NCBI GenBank assembly: GCA_030158535.1
Contig: JAOASV010000203.1
Span: forward strand, 1-42,306
Origin: Sediminibacterium sp.
GTDB lineage: Bacteria; Bacteroidota; Bacteroidia; Chitinophagales; Chitinophagaceae
DNA length: 42,306 bases
Reading direction: 5' to 3'
Made by a program: the position numbers and the translations under genes. Positions 8,768-19,577 of the stretch are shown here, in pieces. The notes beneath the pieces are model-generated. The model worked only from the letters and a program-made list of their open reading frames with translations. It was not told where the DNA came from and did not search any database. The stretch's first letter is position 1, and each line of letters begins with the position of its first letter.

Positions 8768-10999
8768 ATGCAGTTATTCGTTCGAGCTACATTTTCATTT
8801 TTATTCGTGCTTTTACTTTCTTTTAATGGCATTCAAGCAAATGCTCAAAAAGCCCCTAGTGCTAGTTTTACATTGGTGCAACAAGGAAGTTCAAAATCGG
8901 TTATTCAAATTGCTGAAAATGCAGATAGCGACGAGCGTTTAGCCGCTACTGAGTTAAGTGATTATATTTTTAAAATCGCAGGTGCGCGAATTCCAGTTGT
9001 GTCAAAAAAAAGCACTTCAAATCCGGTGATTTATATTGGTCGTGCTTGTCCAAATTACGCTGCACTTATTAAAAAAGAATATTCTATTACAAGCACAAAT
9101 AATACGCTACAAATAACAGGCGCTACACCCTATCAAACACTCGAAACAGTATACGTTTTATTAGAAGAATTTTTAGGCTGTCAATTTTTATCACCAACAG
9201 TCGAAAAAATACCAACAACAAAAAACATAATTGTTACAGCAGATTATCATTATACGCCAGCTGTTTTAACAAGAACGGTGCATTCAAAATTATTTTATGA
9301 TAATCCTTCTTTTGCTGCAAAAAGAAGAGTAACCCTCGAAGGGTTTCCAAAATTTGTACCGGAAGCACGCGTGCATACCTTTAATAAGTTTTTGCCAGAA
9401 AAAAACTTTTTTGAAAACCATCCTACTTTTTATGCGCTCGTAAAAAATAAAAGACAGCCCACACAACTTTGTTTATCCAACGACACGGTGTATCAAATTA
9501 TCAAAGATTCTGTAGCTGCATTTTTTAATCGAAGACCTTCGGCTTCTGTTTTATCGGTGAGCCAAGATGACAACACACAATACTGTACTTGTGATAAATG
9601 TGCAGCCATAGATGCTTACGAAGGTTCTCCTTCTGGAACCATGATAACCCTTGTAAACCGCATTGCCAAAGACTTTCCAAATAAAACGATTGCAACACTG
9701 GCGTATCAGTACACCAGAAAAGCACCACTACATATAAAGCCAGAAAAAAATGTTTTAGTTACACTTTGTTCTATTGAGTGTGATAGAAGTGGCCCTATTG
9801 CAGATAAATGCAAAGATTTTGAGTCAGACTTAAAAGCATGGGGTGCCATTGGTGCAACCATTCAAATTTGGGATTACACCACGCAGTTCACAAATTTTTT
9901 AGCACCATTTCCAAATTTAGAAACGCTTCAGCCTAATATTAATTTATTTGTAGACAACAATGCCAATTGGATTTTTGAACAGCACAGTCATAATCCTTCC
10001 GAATTTTTTGAGCTACGCAGTTGGTTGCTTTCAAAATTTTTATGGAACCCTAAATTAAATTATGCAAACCTGCTTCAGGAGTTTTCAAACAATTATTACG
10101 GAGTAGCATCTCCTTTTATTGTTAAGTATTTAAATGATTTACATGCCGCGATAAAAGAAACACCAAAATTTTATTTGTTCTTATATGGTGATCCTGCACA
10201 GGGCTTTGAAACCTGGTTAAGCGAGCAAAAATTAAAGCAGTATAACGCACTTTTTGATAGTGCTACAAATATTACTTCAGGTAATGCAGCATTACAAGCG
10301 CGTGTAAATGAAGCGCGCATTGGACTTGATTTTGCAACCCTCGAATTTTACCGATTAAATAAAGCATCTTTTCCACTCTCTGACGTTACATCAATTCAAC
10401 AACGTGTGGATCGTTTTACAACCGCTACAGGCGCTCAGGGTATAAAAATTATCAATGAAATGGGTTTACCCTTAACCGATTATTTACAAGGGTATCAAAA
10501 ATTAATAGCTAGTGCCAAAGAGGTAAATAAGGCCAAAAATAGCAAGGTAACCCTAGCCATAAAGCCGGTTAAATATGCCAAAGAAGACCCACAAGCCCTT
10601 ACAGATGGCGCTTTTGGTGGCTGGAGCTTTTATGCCAATTGGCTGGGTTTTTTAGATGATATGAAAGCTACCATTGACCTGGGTACAGTTACCAATTTCT
10701 CCGAAGTTTCCGTGTCTTTTTTACAGGTGACCAATCATGTGGTGTTTTTTCCTACAGCGGTTACATTTGAAGCTTCGGAGGACGGAATTAACTATACACC
10801 GATCCAAACTGTCGATAATGTATTTCCTTTAGTAAAAACCAGCAAAGTGAATGACATACAAGTTTTTGCTACCAGTTCAAAAAGCCAAAAGGCAAGGTTT
10901 ATTAGAGTTACCGGAAAAAATATGAAGTCGCCACCCTATTGGCATCATGCGGCGGGTACGGGTGCTTGGATTTTTGCAGATGAGATAGTGGTGAAATAA
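8768..10999 (+). CDS. DUF4838 domain glycoside-hydrolase-like protein with alpha-glucuronidase-like N-terminus and C-terminal F5/8-type-like module
   Basis: ADSDERLAATELSDYIFKIAGARIPVV, LEEFLGCQFLSPTVEKIP, LSVSQDDNTQYCTCDKCAAIDAYEGSPSGTMITLVNRIA, SIECDRSGPIADKC; C-terminal module ending WIFADEIVVK. Confidence 0.8.
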   Translation: MQLFVRATFSFLFVLLLSFNGIQANAQKAPSASFTLVQQGSSKSVIQIAENADSDERLAATELSDYIFKIAGARIPVVSKKSTSNPVIYIGRACPNYAALIKKEYSITSTNNTLQITGATPYQTLETVYVLLEEFLGCQFLSPTVEKIPTTKNIIVTADYHYTPAVLTRTVHSKLFYDNPSFAAKRRVTLEGFPKFVPEARVHTFNKFLPEKNFFENHPTFYALVKNKRQPTQLCLSNDTVYQIIKDSVAAFFNRRPSASVLSVSQDDNTQYCTCDKCAAIDAYEGSPSGTMITLVNRIAKDFPNKTIATLAYQYTRKAPLHIKPEKNVLVTLCSIECDRSGPIADKCKDFESDLKAWGAIGATIQIWDYTTQFTNFLAPFPNLETLQPNINLFVDNNANWIFEQHSHNPSEFFELRSWLLSKFLWNPKLNYANLLQEFSNNYYGVASPFIVKYLNDLHAAIKETPKFYLFLYGDPAQGFETWLSEQKLKQYNALFDSATNITSGNAALQARVNEARIGLDFATLEFYRLNKASFPLSDVTSIQQRVDRFTTATGAQGIKIINEMGLPLTDYLQGYQKLIASAKEVNKAKNSKVTLAIKPVKYAKEDPQALTDGAFGGWSFYANWLGFLDDMKATIDLGTVTNFSEVSVSFLQVTNHVVFFPTAVTFEASEDGINYTPIQTVDNVFPLVKTSKVNDIQVFATSSKSQKARFIRVTGKNMKSPPYWHHAAGTGAWIFADEIVVK

Positions 11000-11046
11000 A
11001 CGATTGTGCCGGAATATTTATAACTTGAAGGCCTAAATTTATCGCT

Positions 11047-11382
11047 ATGAAAAAATTTGGCTTACTCATTTTTCTATTCGCATTTGTAGGTACTTTAAAA
11101 GCGCAAAAAATATTTGCAGTAGACTACGCGTCACAAGCAGATGTAAAGGTTTTTGTTGTTAAATACGAAAGTCAGGCAGATCTTAAAGTATACAAGGTCA
11201 AATATGAGAGCCAGGCTGGTGACAATAACGGCAAATGGTTTTTTACCTCCTATGCTTCACAATCAAAAAAGAAAATCTTTTTTGTAGATTACGAAAGTCA
11301 AGCAGACGTTAAAATATATTTTGTTGATTACGAAAGTCAGGCTGGCTGGCGTAATAGTGCCAAGCGTTATTTATTTTATTAA
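11047..11382 (+). CDS. Small secreted YxSQA-repeat protein (DUF6150-like)
   Basis: Signal [20 protein letters not shown], then six tandem ~13-aa repeats K-[IVW]-[FY]-x-x-x-Y-[AE]-S-Q-[AS]. Family name is from memory. Confidence 0.75.
   Translation: MKKFGLLIFLFAFVGTLKAQKIFAVDYASQADVKVFVVKYESQADLKVYKVKYESQAGDNNGKWFFTSYASQSKKKIFFVDYESQADVKIYFVDYESQAGWRNSAKRYLFY
11107..11349 (+). repeat. Six in-frame tandem repeats (13 aa, one of 16 aa) inside the DUF6150-like gene
   Basis: [13 protein letters not shown] / [13 protein letters not shown] / [16 protein letters not shown] / [13 protein letters not shown] / [13 protein letters not shown] / [13 protein letters not shown]; recurrent nucleotide core TACGAAAGTCA[A/G]GC. 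Confidence 0.9.
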
Positions 11383-11402
11383 TTTCTCATCAAATATCTC
11401 CT

Positions 11403-14400
11403 ATGTTTTCAAAGTATTTAATGGGTGCAGTTGCATCTATCATTGCATGTACCTCTTTCGTTCAAGCACAAAAAAAAGCGGTTTCAAAAACGCAAGCCGC
11501 AACTGTAGTAGAAGAAAATTTAGTGCCTTCGCATTTTAATAATTTGTTGTGGCGAAATATTGGACCACTTCGTGGAGGTAGATCTGTTACTGCAACAGGC
11601 GTCGTGCAAAATCAACTAACCTATTATATGGGTACCACAGGTGGTGGTGTTTGGAAAACAGAAGATGCAGGACAAACATGGAATAATATATCTGATGGAT
11701 TTTTTAAAACAGGAAGTGTAGGTGCAGTAGCTGTTGCAGAGTCTGATCCAAATGTAGTATATGTAGGTATGGGAGAACATGCGCCTAGAGGTGTGATGAG
11801 TTCTTATGGTGATGGTGTTTACAAATCTACAGATGCGGGAAAAACATGGAAGCATATGGGACTCGAATTAACGCGTCAAATATCTTGGATACGTATTGAT
11901 CCTTCAAATCCCGATATCGTTTATGTAGCCGCACAAGGTGCAACACATGGCCCTTCTGCAGATCGTGGTGTTTATAAATCTGTGGATGGCGGTGCACACT
12001 GGAATAAAGTTTTATTTGTTGATAATAACACGGGGTGTGCTGATTTAGCGATGGACATGACCAACCCGCGCATCCTATATGCTGCTATGTGGGAATACCA
12101 AAGATTGCCATGGGAGATTAAAAGTGGAGGTCCAGGAAGTGGTTTGTATAAATCTACCGATGCTGGGCTTACCTGGAATAAAATTGAAAATGGATTACCA
12201 AATGCACTCGGTAAAATGAGCGTGTCAGTTTCTAGGGCTAATCCTGAAAAAGTATATGCTTTAGTTGAAAGTGATACCGAAAAAGAATTGGGTGGACTTT
12301 TTGTTTCTAACGATGCGGGAAAAAATTGGAATAGAATTAGTAAAGATCACCGCTTAACACAGCGCGCTTGGTATTATATCGAAGTGTTTGCAGATCCACA
12401 AAATGAAAATGTGGTGTATGTATTAAACTCGCCAGGATTACGCTCTGCTGATGGCGGGAAAACATGGAGCAATATGGGTGGAACCCATGGCGATTATCAC
12501 CAACTTTGGATTCATCCAAAAAATAGCAGCAATATGATTGTGGCCAATGATGGTGGTGCTGCTGTAACATTTAATACTGGTAAAGTTTGGTCTACCCAGG
12601 CTAACCAACCTACTTCGCAAATTTATCGTGTCAATGCCGACCATTTATTCCCGTATAATTTATACGGTGGTCAACAAGATAATAGTTCAATTAAAATGGC
12701 AAGCCGCGTAACCAATGGTTACCGTATTTCAGATAAAGATTGGACAAGTACCGCGGGTGGTGAATCTGCGTTTGTAGCATTCGACCCTAACAATCCGGTA
12801 ATTACCATGGGAGGGTCTTATCAGGGAACTATTGAAGCGTATAATAATGTTACCAAAGAGGGCGTCAATATTATGGAGCATCCGGTGCAATACCAAGCAC
12901 TTCAGCCAAAAGATATGAAGTACAGGTTCAATTGGAATGCCCCTATTGTGTATGATCCTTTAGAACTGGGTGCTTATTACCATGCTGGAAATATTTTATT
13001 TAAAACAACCGATTTAGGAAAAACCTGGAAAGCAGTTTCACCAGATTTAACAAAACACGATACCACTAAAATGGGCATTAGTGGCGTTCCTTATACCAAT
13101 GAAGGTGCAGGTGGTGAAAACTATTGTACCATTAGTTATGTAGCATTATCAGAAAATGAAAAAGGGATAATTTATACTGGTAGTGATGATGGATTAGTAT
13201 ACCTAACAAAAGATGGTGGAAACAACTGGACAAACATTACGCCAAAAAATTTAGATGAATCGTTGATAAATGCCATCGAAGTTTCTAGTGTTAACAAGGG
13301 TACTGCTTATATCGCCGTAAATAAATATAAGGTGAATGATTTCACGCCCATCATTTATAAAACAAATGATTATGGTGTAAGCTGGAAGCAAATTTCAAAT
13401 GGCATACCTTATGGTGCTTTTGTAAGAGTTGTGAGAGAAGACCCTTCGAATCCTAAAATTTTATATGCAGGCACAGAAACAGGATTTTATATTTCATATA
13501 ACGGAGGAGAAAATTGGAAGCAACTTCAATTGAATTTACCGGTGGTTCCAATTACTGATTTAAAAGTGCATGAAAATCATTTGTTGGCTTCTACACAAGG
13601 CAGAGCTTTTTGGATATTAGATGATCTTGAACCCATTAGAAAGTACAATAAAGACACGGCAGCAAACCATTTATTTGCTGTAAGTAATGTACACCGTATT
13701 TCAGGTGGTAGTGTTTTGGATTACAGTAATTTAATGGATAAAAACGGTAAAGCTATTAGCACCCTTGGCGCAAATCAAGCAAGTGGTGCCGTTGTTTATT
13801 ACACAGTACATGCAGCAGATAGTGCAACCAAAAAAGCTAAACTTGTTTTTTCTGATCCTAACGGAAAAGTGGTTAGAACGTTTTATGCAAATGCGCCAAG
13901 CAATAAAACCAGCAACAATAAAAACGAAAACGATCCTGAACTAACTGTACATGCTGGCTTAAACCGTTTTGTTTGGGATTTACGCGGGGAATCTATCGCA
14001 TCTATTCCTGGTGTATTTATAGAAGGAAGCTATGATGGTGCACGCGTTGTTCCGGGTACTTATAAAGTAGCACTTCACATAGATACGTTGGTTTTTGAAC
14101 AGACCTTCCAAGTGCTTGCAGATCCTCGTATTAAGGCTACTGCTGCAGATTACGAGGAGCAGGCTAGTTTATTACAAAATATTGCTACAGATGTAAACGA
14201 TATTCATGTAGCAGTAGTGCGCATGCGTGATATGCAAAATCAGTTAAATGGTATTATCGACCGTATTGAAAATAAGGATCTGTATAAAAGTATTGTAGCG
14301 CTTGCGGATTCAATCAATACTAAAATAAACGACTGGGAAGAAAAGCTTATACAAACAAAGTCTGAGTCTAACGATGATGTAATCAATTTTGTAAACAAGT

Positions 14401-14606
14401 TAAGTGCTAATTACATTTTTTTAAGAGGCGAATTGGACACCAACACCCCTCATGTTACATCAGGACATGTAAATAGGTTTAAGGAACTACGTGATGAGTG
14501 GTATATATACAAAGCGCAATTCAATAAATTTATTGAAGTGGATATTAAAAACTTTAATGAAAAGTGTAAAGCTTTACAATTGCCGCACGCTTCGCTTATT
14601 GATTAA
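11403..14606 (+). CDS. Sortilin/VPS10-type BNR-repeat (beta-propeller) secreted protein
   Basis: Repeated Asp-box motifs ([71 protein letters not shown]); N-terminal [21 protein letters not shown]. Confidence 0.85.
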   Translation: MFSKYLMGAVASIIACTSFVQAQKKAVSKTQAATVVEENLVPSHFNNLLWRNIGPLRGGRSVTATGVVQNQLTYYMGTTGGGVWKTEDAGQTWNNISDGFFKTGSVGAVAVAESDPNVVYVGMGEHAPRGVMSSYGDGVYKSTDAGKTWKHMGLELTRQISWIRIDPSNPDIVYVAAQGATHGPSADRGVYKSVDGGAHWNKVLFVDNNTGCADLAMDMTNPRILYAAMWEYQRLPWEIKSGGPGSGLYKSTDAGLTWNKIENGLPNALGKMSVSVSRANPEKVYALVESDTEKELGGLFVSNDAGKNWNRISKDHRLTQRAWYYIEVFADPQNENVVYVLNSPGLRSADGGKTWSNMGGTHGDYHQLWIHPKNSSNMIVANDGGAAVTFNTGKVWSTQANQPTSQIYRVNADHLFPYNLYGGQQDNSSIKMASRVTNGYRISDKDWTSTAGGESAFVAFDPNNPVITMGGSYQGTIEAYNNVTKEGVNIMEHPVQYQALQPKDMKYRFNWNAPIVYDPLELGAYYHAGNILFKTTDLGKTWKAVSPDLTKHDTTKMGISGVPYTNEGAGGENYCTISYVALSENEKGIIYTGSDDGLVYLTKDGGNNWTNITPKNLDESLINAIEVSSVNKGTAYIAVNKYKVNDFTPIIYKTNDYGVSWKQISNGIPYGAFVRVVREDPSNPKILYAGTETGFYISYNGGENWKQLQLNLPVVPITDLKVHENHLLASTQGRAFWILDDLEPIRKYNKDTAANHLFAVSNVHRISGGSVLDYSNLMDKNGKAISTLGANQASGAVVYYTVHAADSATKKAKLVFSDPNGKVVRTFYANAPSNKTSNNKNENDPELTVHAGLNRFVWDLRGESIASIPGVFIEGSYDGARVVPGTYKVALHIDTLVFEQTFQVLADPRIKATAADYEEQASLLQNIATDVNDIHVAVVRMRDMQNQLNGIIDRIENKDLYKSIVALADSINTKINDWEEKLIQTKSESNDDVINFVNKLSANYIFLRGELDTNTPHVTSGHVNRFKELRDEWYIYKAQFNKFIEVDIKNFNEKCKALQLPHASLID

Positions 14607-15981
14607 TGGTGCCACTAGCCCATTTAAGTCCGTAATAAGATTTCACAATTTTGAACTGCAGGGAAATGAGTTTCTCTGCAGTTTCAATTACCTTGTTTTC
14701 GCGGGCATTAACAACAAATAAATTGCTGTCTCCATTGTAAAACTTTATGAGTTCACCCTTCAGAAGTGCACCTGTATTGTTGTTGATGGTGAAAAGTGTT
14801 TCCAATTGATTTTTTAGGAAAAAGTTTTCGTTGCTGTAGGTTTTTACTTTGTTTTGAACCTCAATTTTTTTGGCAGCAAAAGCTAAGTTCGTTTCTTCTA
14901 TTTTTAGTTTTGCTTTTCGGTATTCTCCGCGTCCTTCTCTTAAAAACAACGGCATTTTAAAATCTACACCAAACTTATAGTTGTTCTGGTAAAACTGTGA
15001 ACCTGCATCTTTAAATACGTTGTAGTTTTGGTTTAAAATGTTGGTTTTTACATTTAACATGGGAAGCAGTGACTGAAATTTCAATTTCTTATCAATGAGT
15101 AAATTATTGATTTTATACTCGTAGGCGCGCACTTCAGGATTTTGTAGAATGGATAAACTAATTAAGTCGGCAATACTGCTTTCGATAGAAATTTGTTTAC
15201 TATCTAATGTATCAGGTATCATGGTAGGACTTAACTGTAGGGCACTGTCCTGATTGTCCCATAAAAAATAGGATAGTTCTATGCCTGCGTTGGTAAAAAG
15301 TAAATCAGCGTCGTTTTCTAAAATTTTTAATTGCTGTAATTGTGTAAGTGCTTCTAGTGTGTCAAGTGAAGCCCTTTCTCCATTATTGAATGCAATTTTG
15401 GTAATGTTAAATCTATTACTTGAAGTGACTACGTATTGTTTATATAGTTTAAGAAGTTGGTATTGAGCAGCCCATTTCCAGTATTGTAAACTAGCATCTA
15501 ATAAGAGGTTGTTGACGATCGATTGTTTTTCCTGCTCGCTGGCTAGTATTAAGTTTTTGGCTTGTAACACAGCAGCTCTTCTTTTGTCAATCACTAAATT
15601 TTTAATGACTGGCACGCTTATGCCCAAGTAGCTACTTTGTCCTTTAGATACTTCACTATTTAAAAATTGTCCTTTATTACTTTCAATCCCTGTACTGATG
15701 TCTATTCCAGCCCATGTAGGAATTTTTAATTCCGTGTTTTGGTAATTGAAATAATTTTTACCATCAAAGGTTTTCATGTCAGATTGAAAGCCAACAGTGG
15801 GATCAAAGTTTGACCGAGCAGTCATAGCATCGGCACTTGCTTTCTCAACAACAATCTTTGCCTGTTTACTAAGGGGATGGTTTTTTTTAACTTGATCTAT
15901 AAATTCAGTATAGGTAAGCCTTTGACCAAATCCCTTTGTACATATCAATAGGAGCAGTAATATTTGCTTTAGATACCTCAT
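14596..15981 (-). CDS. TolC family outer-membrane efflux protein
   Basis: Signal [20 protein letters not shown]; long coiled-coil; [30 protein letters not shown] typical of OEP family; last gene of an HlyD/ABC operon. Confidence 0.85.
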   Translation of the reverse strand: MRYLKQILLLLLICTKGFGQRLTYTEFIDQVKKNHPLSKQAKIVVEKASADAMTARSNFDPTVGFQSDMKTFDGKNYFNYQNTELKIPTWAGIDISTGIESNKGQFLNSEVSKGQSSYLGISVPVIKNLVIDKRRAAVLQAKNLILASEQEKQSIVNNLLLDASLQYWKWAAQYQLLKLYKQYVVTSSNRFNITKIAFNNGERASLDTLEALTQLQQLKILENDADLLFTNAGIELSYFLWDNQDSALQLSPTMIPDTLDSKQISIESSIADLISLSILQNPEVRAYEYKINNLLIDKKLKFQSLLPMLNVKTNILNQNYNVFKDAGSQFYQNNYKFGVDFKMPLFLREGRGEYRKAKLKIEETNLAFAAKKIEVQNKVKTYSNENFFLKNQLETLFTINNNTGALLKGELIKFYNGDSNLFVVNARENKVIETAEKLISLQFKIVKSYYGLKWASGTINQ

Positions 15982-17270
15982 TTTTTCGTCGTTTCAACTT
16001 TTGCTTGATAATATTCTGGTGGGAAACCGTTTATATTTCTCCAAAGTTCATAGCCAATGCTAACATCATTTAAGAGTGCAATGCCATTGGCGCCTCCACC
16101 AAATTTTAATTGTTTAGGCCATGGGCTATCGGAATAGTCTTCAGAAACTAAAACTCTAAATTTTCCATTGTCACTGATACCGTTTTCAATTACAGTGATA
16201 ACACCACCAAAGGTACCATATGAACTATTGGGCCATCCGCTAAATACGATAGCAGGGAAGCCATCAAAAATAAACCTCACTTTTTGACCCTTGCTAATGA
16301 GGGGTAAGTCCATTGGGTCTATAAATAGTTCTACGGCGTATTTAATATCTTTAGGGACAATTTCCACAATCATTTCTCCTTCTTTAACGTATTCCCCAAT
16401 ACCCGCTTTTTTTGCTTTAGTAATTTGTCCGGTTTGAGGTGCAATGATGTAGTAGAGTTTGTTTCTCACATCATAATTGGCGTAGTTATTTTCAAGTTTT
16501 GCAAGATCGCCCATGCCAACTGCCTGGTCTGCACTTGCTGTGAATTTATCGCCATTTACTTTTGCAATTTTATCATTGTAGTCCTGTAAAATACTGCTTT
16601 GTTCAAATAATAATGCCAGGGTTTCTTGTTTTGATTGTGCATACTTGTTTTCTGCCGCTGTTTTTTTAGCAAATGCATTTTGATAATTCACTTTTCTTCT
16701 TTCAAAGTCTACGAGTGAAATTACGCCACTATCTAACATGTTTTTAGCTGCATCAATTTGTCTTTTGGTAACCTGTAATTCATTGATTTGCGCAACCAAT
16801 TCAATACTATCTGAAATTAGTTTTAACTGAAGTTGCTGTTGTTTAATTTTAAGTTGATCTAATTTAATGAGCTGAAGTTCTGCGAGTGCCCGCTCTTGTT
16901 TGCTAGCCATTTCACCTTTTCTGGTGTAACCCTCTATAGCAGCAGCTTTAGCTTGAATTTGAGCCCTCGTTTTTTCTAATAACTGAGGGTCTAAATATTC
17001 TACCTTTACCTCACTTAATTGCATGATGGTATCGCCTGCCTTAATTGCATCTCCCTCTTTAACCCACCATTTTACTACCTTACCCGCAATAATGGTATTG
17101 ACTTCTTGTCTTCTTTGTTCCTGTTGTAGCGTGGTGATACTTCCTTTCGCTCTAATGTTTTGGGTCCATGGCAAAAACAAAATTATAACCATGACAATTA
17201 ATAGAATAACAAATACTCTAGTAATTCTGTTCTCTTTCTCTATTTGATAAATATTGTTATAAGCTTTCAT
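15978..17270 (-). CDS. HlyD-family periplasmic adaptor (membrane fusion) protein
   Basis: Single N-terminal TM, VNTIIAGKVVKWWVKEGDAIKAGDTIMQL (lipoyl-like), coiled-coil, IIAPQTGQITKAKKAGIGEYVKEGEMIVEIVP. Confidence 0.88.
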   Translation of the reverse strand: MKAYNNIYQIEKENRITRVFVILLIVMVIILFLPWTQNIRAKGSITTLQQEQRRQEVNTIIAGKVVKWWVKEGDAIKAGDTIMQLSEVKVEYLDPQLLEKTRAQIQAKAAAIEGYTRKGEMASKQERALAELQLIKLDQLKIKQQQLQLKLISDSIELVAQINELQVTKRQIDAAKNMLDSGVISLVDFERRKVNYQNAFAKKTAAENKYAQSKQETLALLFEQSSILQDYNDKIAKVNGDKFTASADQAVGMGDLAKLENNYANYDVRNKLYYIIAPQTGQITKAKKAGIGEYVKEGEMIVEIVPKDIKYAVELFIDPMDLPLISKGQKVRFIFDGFPAIVFSGWPNSSYGTFGGVITVIENGISDNGKFRVLVSEDYSDSPWPKQLKFGGGANGIALLNDVSIGYELWRNINGFPPEYYQAKVETTKK

Positions 17271-17272
17271 TC

Positions 17273-18955
17273 TTATTTATTTTTACTTTGAAATGAAACC
17301 ACTGATCCATTTTCTAGATAAATAATTTTATCAAAAATTTCTTGATGTGCATTATTTCCAGCAGTAACTAGCATTGTCACATTTTCTAATTTCGCCATCA
17401 TTTCTTTTACGGATTCTATGGTGTTTAATTCTAAACCATCAAACGGATTTTCTAACAGCAACAATGTTTTTCTACAAAACAGTGCTCTTGCTAATAGAAT
17501 CCCTTGTTTGATTTTTTCTGGAAGTTTTTTGCCGGCTGGATCAATGTCAGTGTCAAAACCAATTTCCAGTTCTCCAATAAATGATTCGAGTCCAGTAGAT
17601 TTTGTAAGTTGGTATAATTCTTCATTGGTAATACTAGTATCACCCATGGTGATATTATCTCGTATAGTGCCTTGGAAAATGTCTTGTTGACTTATTAGTA
17701 CCCCGGTACTAGACCTTAGAGAGTCAATGGAATAACTACCTAAGGCTATATTATTAATTCTTATAGCGCCAGCAAAATTTGTGTAGGTTCCAGTAAGTAA
17801 GCGTAATAAGGTTGATTTTCCTGATCCAGAGTTGCCCACAATCAATACTTTTTCGCCAGACTGTATTTCTACATTAATATCGGTTAATACGTTTTTGCCA
17901 TTTGGATAATTGAAAGAAACATTTTTAAAATCTATTTTCATTCCATTTGATCCAGCAATTATATCAGTACCTGCACTTTCTAATTCGGCACTTTTAATTT
18001 TATCTAATTTTTCAATGGCAGTTAATGTGTCATATGCTTTGTCTAGAGTTAAAATTAATTTTTCTACCGAACTAATAACTGCTAGAATTACGATATCTGC
18101 TGCAATGAATTGTCCAATATTGATTTGCTGATTGAGTAACAAATAAACACCTACAATTAACATGGCTGCCGTTATGATAATTTTAAACGCAACAAGACTC
18201 CAAAACTGTGTCAATAAAATTTTAAAATAACTTGTGCGTGCAATTAAATAATTACTTACTAAATCATCTGTTTTATCGATATGTAAAGATGTTTTTTTAG
18301 CGTACTTAAAGGTTTTTACAACCCTTGCTAGTTCTTGTAACCATGCTGCCGTTTTGTATTTATAGTCACTAGCTAGTAGGTTTTTGGTAAAACCTTTAGG
18401 CAGCGTTGTCGCAAGTATAACATACAAAAGCACCACAAGTACAATACCAAATGCAATAAACACTGGGTGGTAAAGAGATAGTAGAATGATACCAAATAAA
18501 ATCTGAATAAAAGCTGCAGGTATTTCTAGTAAAATCTTTTCGATACCTTTTTGTAAAGTAATGGTATCAAAAAACCTATTGACAAGTTCTGGTAAATAAT
18601 AGTTGTCTAGCTTTTCAATATTCAAATGCGGAATTTTGTGCGCAAAGCTTAAGGCATCCCTGGTATAAATTTTTTGTTTGATTTTTTCAATAATCTGGAG
18701 TTGCCTGATTTGAAAAAGGCCGTTTAAAAAAACGCCTAATACAACTACTGTAATGAGCACCACAATAGATGTAGACAGTGCTCCAGCCATTACAAATCCA
18801 ATAATACTTTGGATACCGAGGGGCGTAACAAGTTGTACTAAGCCGGCAAGAATGGCATAAATATAAATTGCTGACACTTCTTTTTTGTCGAGCTGTAAAA
18901 CGGCCACTAATTTCCTAGCAGCTGCAATTGGTGAAATTTTCTTATAAGTCATCAT
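17273..18955 (-). CDS. T1SS-like ABC transporter (TMD-NBD fusion) with degenerate C-terminal half of the NBD
   Basis: Exporter TMD; Walker A GNSGSGKS and Q-loop LISQQDIF intact; signature replaced by LPEKIKQ, Walker B/catalytic pair by ENP, H-loop His by Ala. Confidence 0.85.
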   Translation of the reverse strand: MMTYKKISPIAAARKLVAVLQLDKKEVSAIYIYAILAGLVQLVTPLGIQSIIGFVMAGALSTSIVVLITVVVLGVFLNGLFQIRQLQIIEKIKQKIYTRDALSFAHKIPHLNIEKLDNYYLPELVNRFFDTITLQKGIEKILLEIPAAFIQILFGIILLSLYHPVFIAFGIVLVVLLYVILATTLPKGFTKNLLASDYKYKTAAWLQELARVVKTFKYAKKTSLHIDKTDDLVSNYLIARTSYFKILLTQFWSLVAFKIIITAAMLIVGVYLLLNQQINIGQFIAADIVILAVISSVEKLILTLDKAYDTLTAIEKLDKIKSAELESAGTDIIAGSNGMKIDFKNVSFNYPNGKNVLTDINVEIQSGEKVLIVGNSGSGKSTLLRLLTGTYTNFAGAIRINNIALGSYSIDSLRSSTGVLISQQDIFQGTIRDNITMGDTSITNEELYQLTKSTGLESFIGELEIGFDTDIDPAGKKLPEKIKQGILLARALFCRKTLLLLENPFDGLELNTIESVKEMMAKLENVTMLVTAGNNAHQEIFDKIIYLENGSVVSFQSKNK

Positions 18956-19577
18956 ATTTATATAAAGGGTCTATTTCTGAACAAGCTTCCATTTCAAATA
19001 CTGGCTTGATGATACCATCTTTTAAGCCGTACACCCAACCATGTAAGTGTGGCCTTTGTTCATTTTGCCATGCTTTTTGAATAATAGATGTTTTAGATAA
19101 TTGTAAAACCTGTTCTTGTACATTTAATTCTACAAGGCGGTCAAACTTACTTTCTTCGGTAGTATGCGTATCAAGTTCTGTTTTATGAAACCTGTATACA
19201 TCTTTAATATTTTTAAGCCACATGTTTAATATTTTATTGTAGCTATGATTAGACATGGCTGCCTTAACACCACCACAACCATAGTGTCCGCATACAATTA
19301 CATGCTTAACTTTTAAATAGGTAACTGCATAATCTAACACACTTAATAAATTAACATCGGTATGTACTACCATGTTGGCAATATTTCTGTGTACAAATAT
19401 TTCGCCAGGCTGGGTATTTGTGATTTCGTTGGCTGGCACACGACTATCGCTACAACCAATCCATAAAAAATCAGGTGTTTGAATTTCAGAAAGCCTGGAA
19501 AAAAATCCAGGGTCATCAATTTTACGCTCCTCTGCCCAAGCCTTATTTTCTAAAAGTAATTTTTCGTAAATTTTCAT
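18942..19577 (-). CDS. can: Beta-class carbonic anhydrase
   Basis: Zinc-site motifs WIGCSDSRVPANEI and VCGHYGCGGVKAAM; FVHRNIANMV. Confidence 0.95.
   Translation of the reverse strand: MKIYEKLLLENKAWAEERKIDDPGFFSRLSEIQTPDFLWIGCSDSRVPANEITNTQPGEIFVHRNIANMVVHTDVNLLSVLDYAVTYLKVKHVIVCGHYGCGGVKAAMSNHSYNKILNMWLKNIKDVYRFHKTELDTHTTEESKFDRLVELNVQEQVLQLSKTSIIQKAWQNEQRPHLHGWVYGLKDGIIKPVFEMEACSEIDPLYKYDDL

Noticed and set aside
11107-11349. Short periodic repeats that could suggest a CRISPR or VNTR
   Set aside because: Repeats are in frame, 39 nt per unit with one 48-nt unit, diverged at third codon positions and lacking unique spacers; they encode a protein repeat.
17273-18955. ABC gene as a pseudogene
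   Set aside because: No frameshift or stop, full TMD and NBD length, coupled to both neighbours; motif degeneration treated as a finding rather than decay, pending dN/dS.
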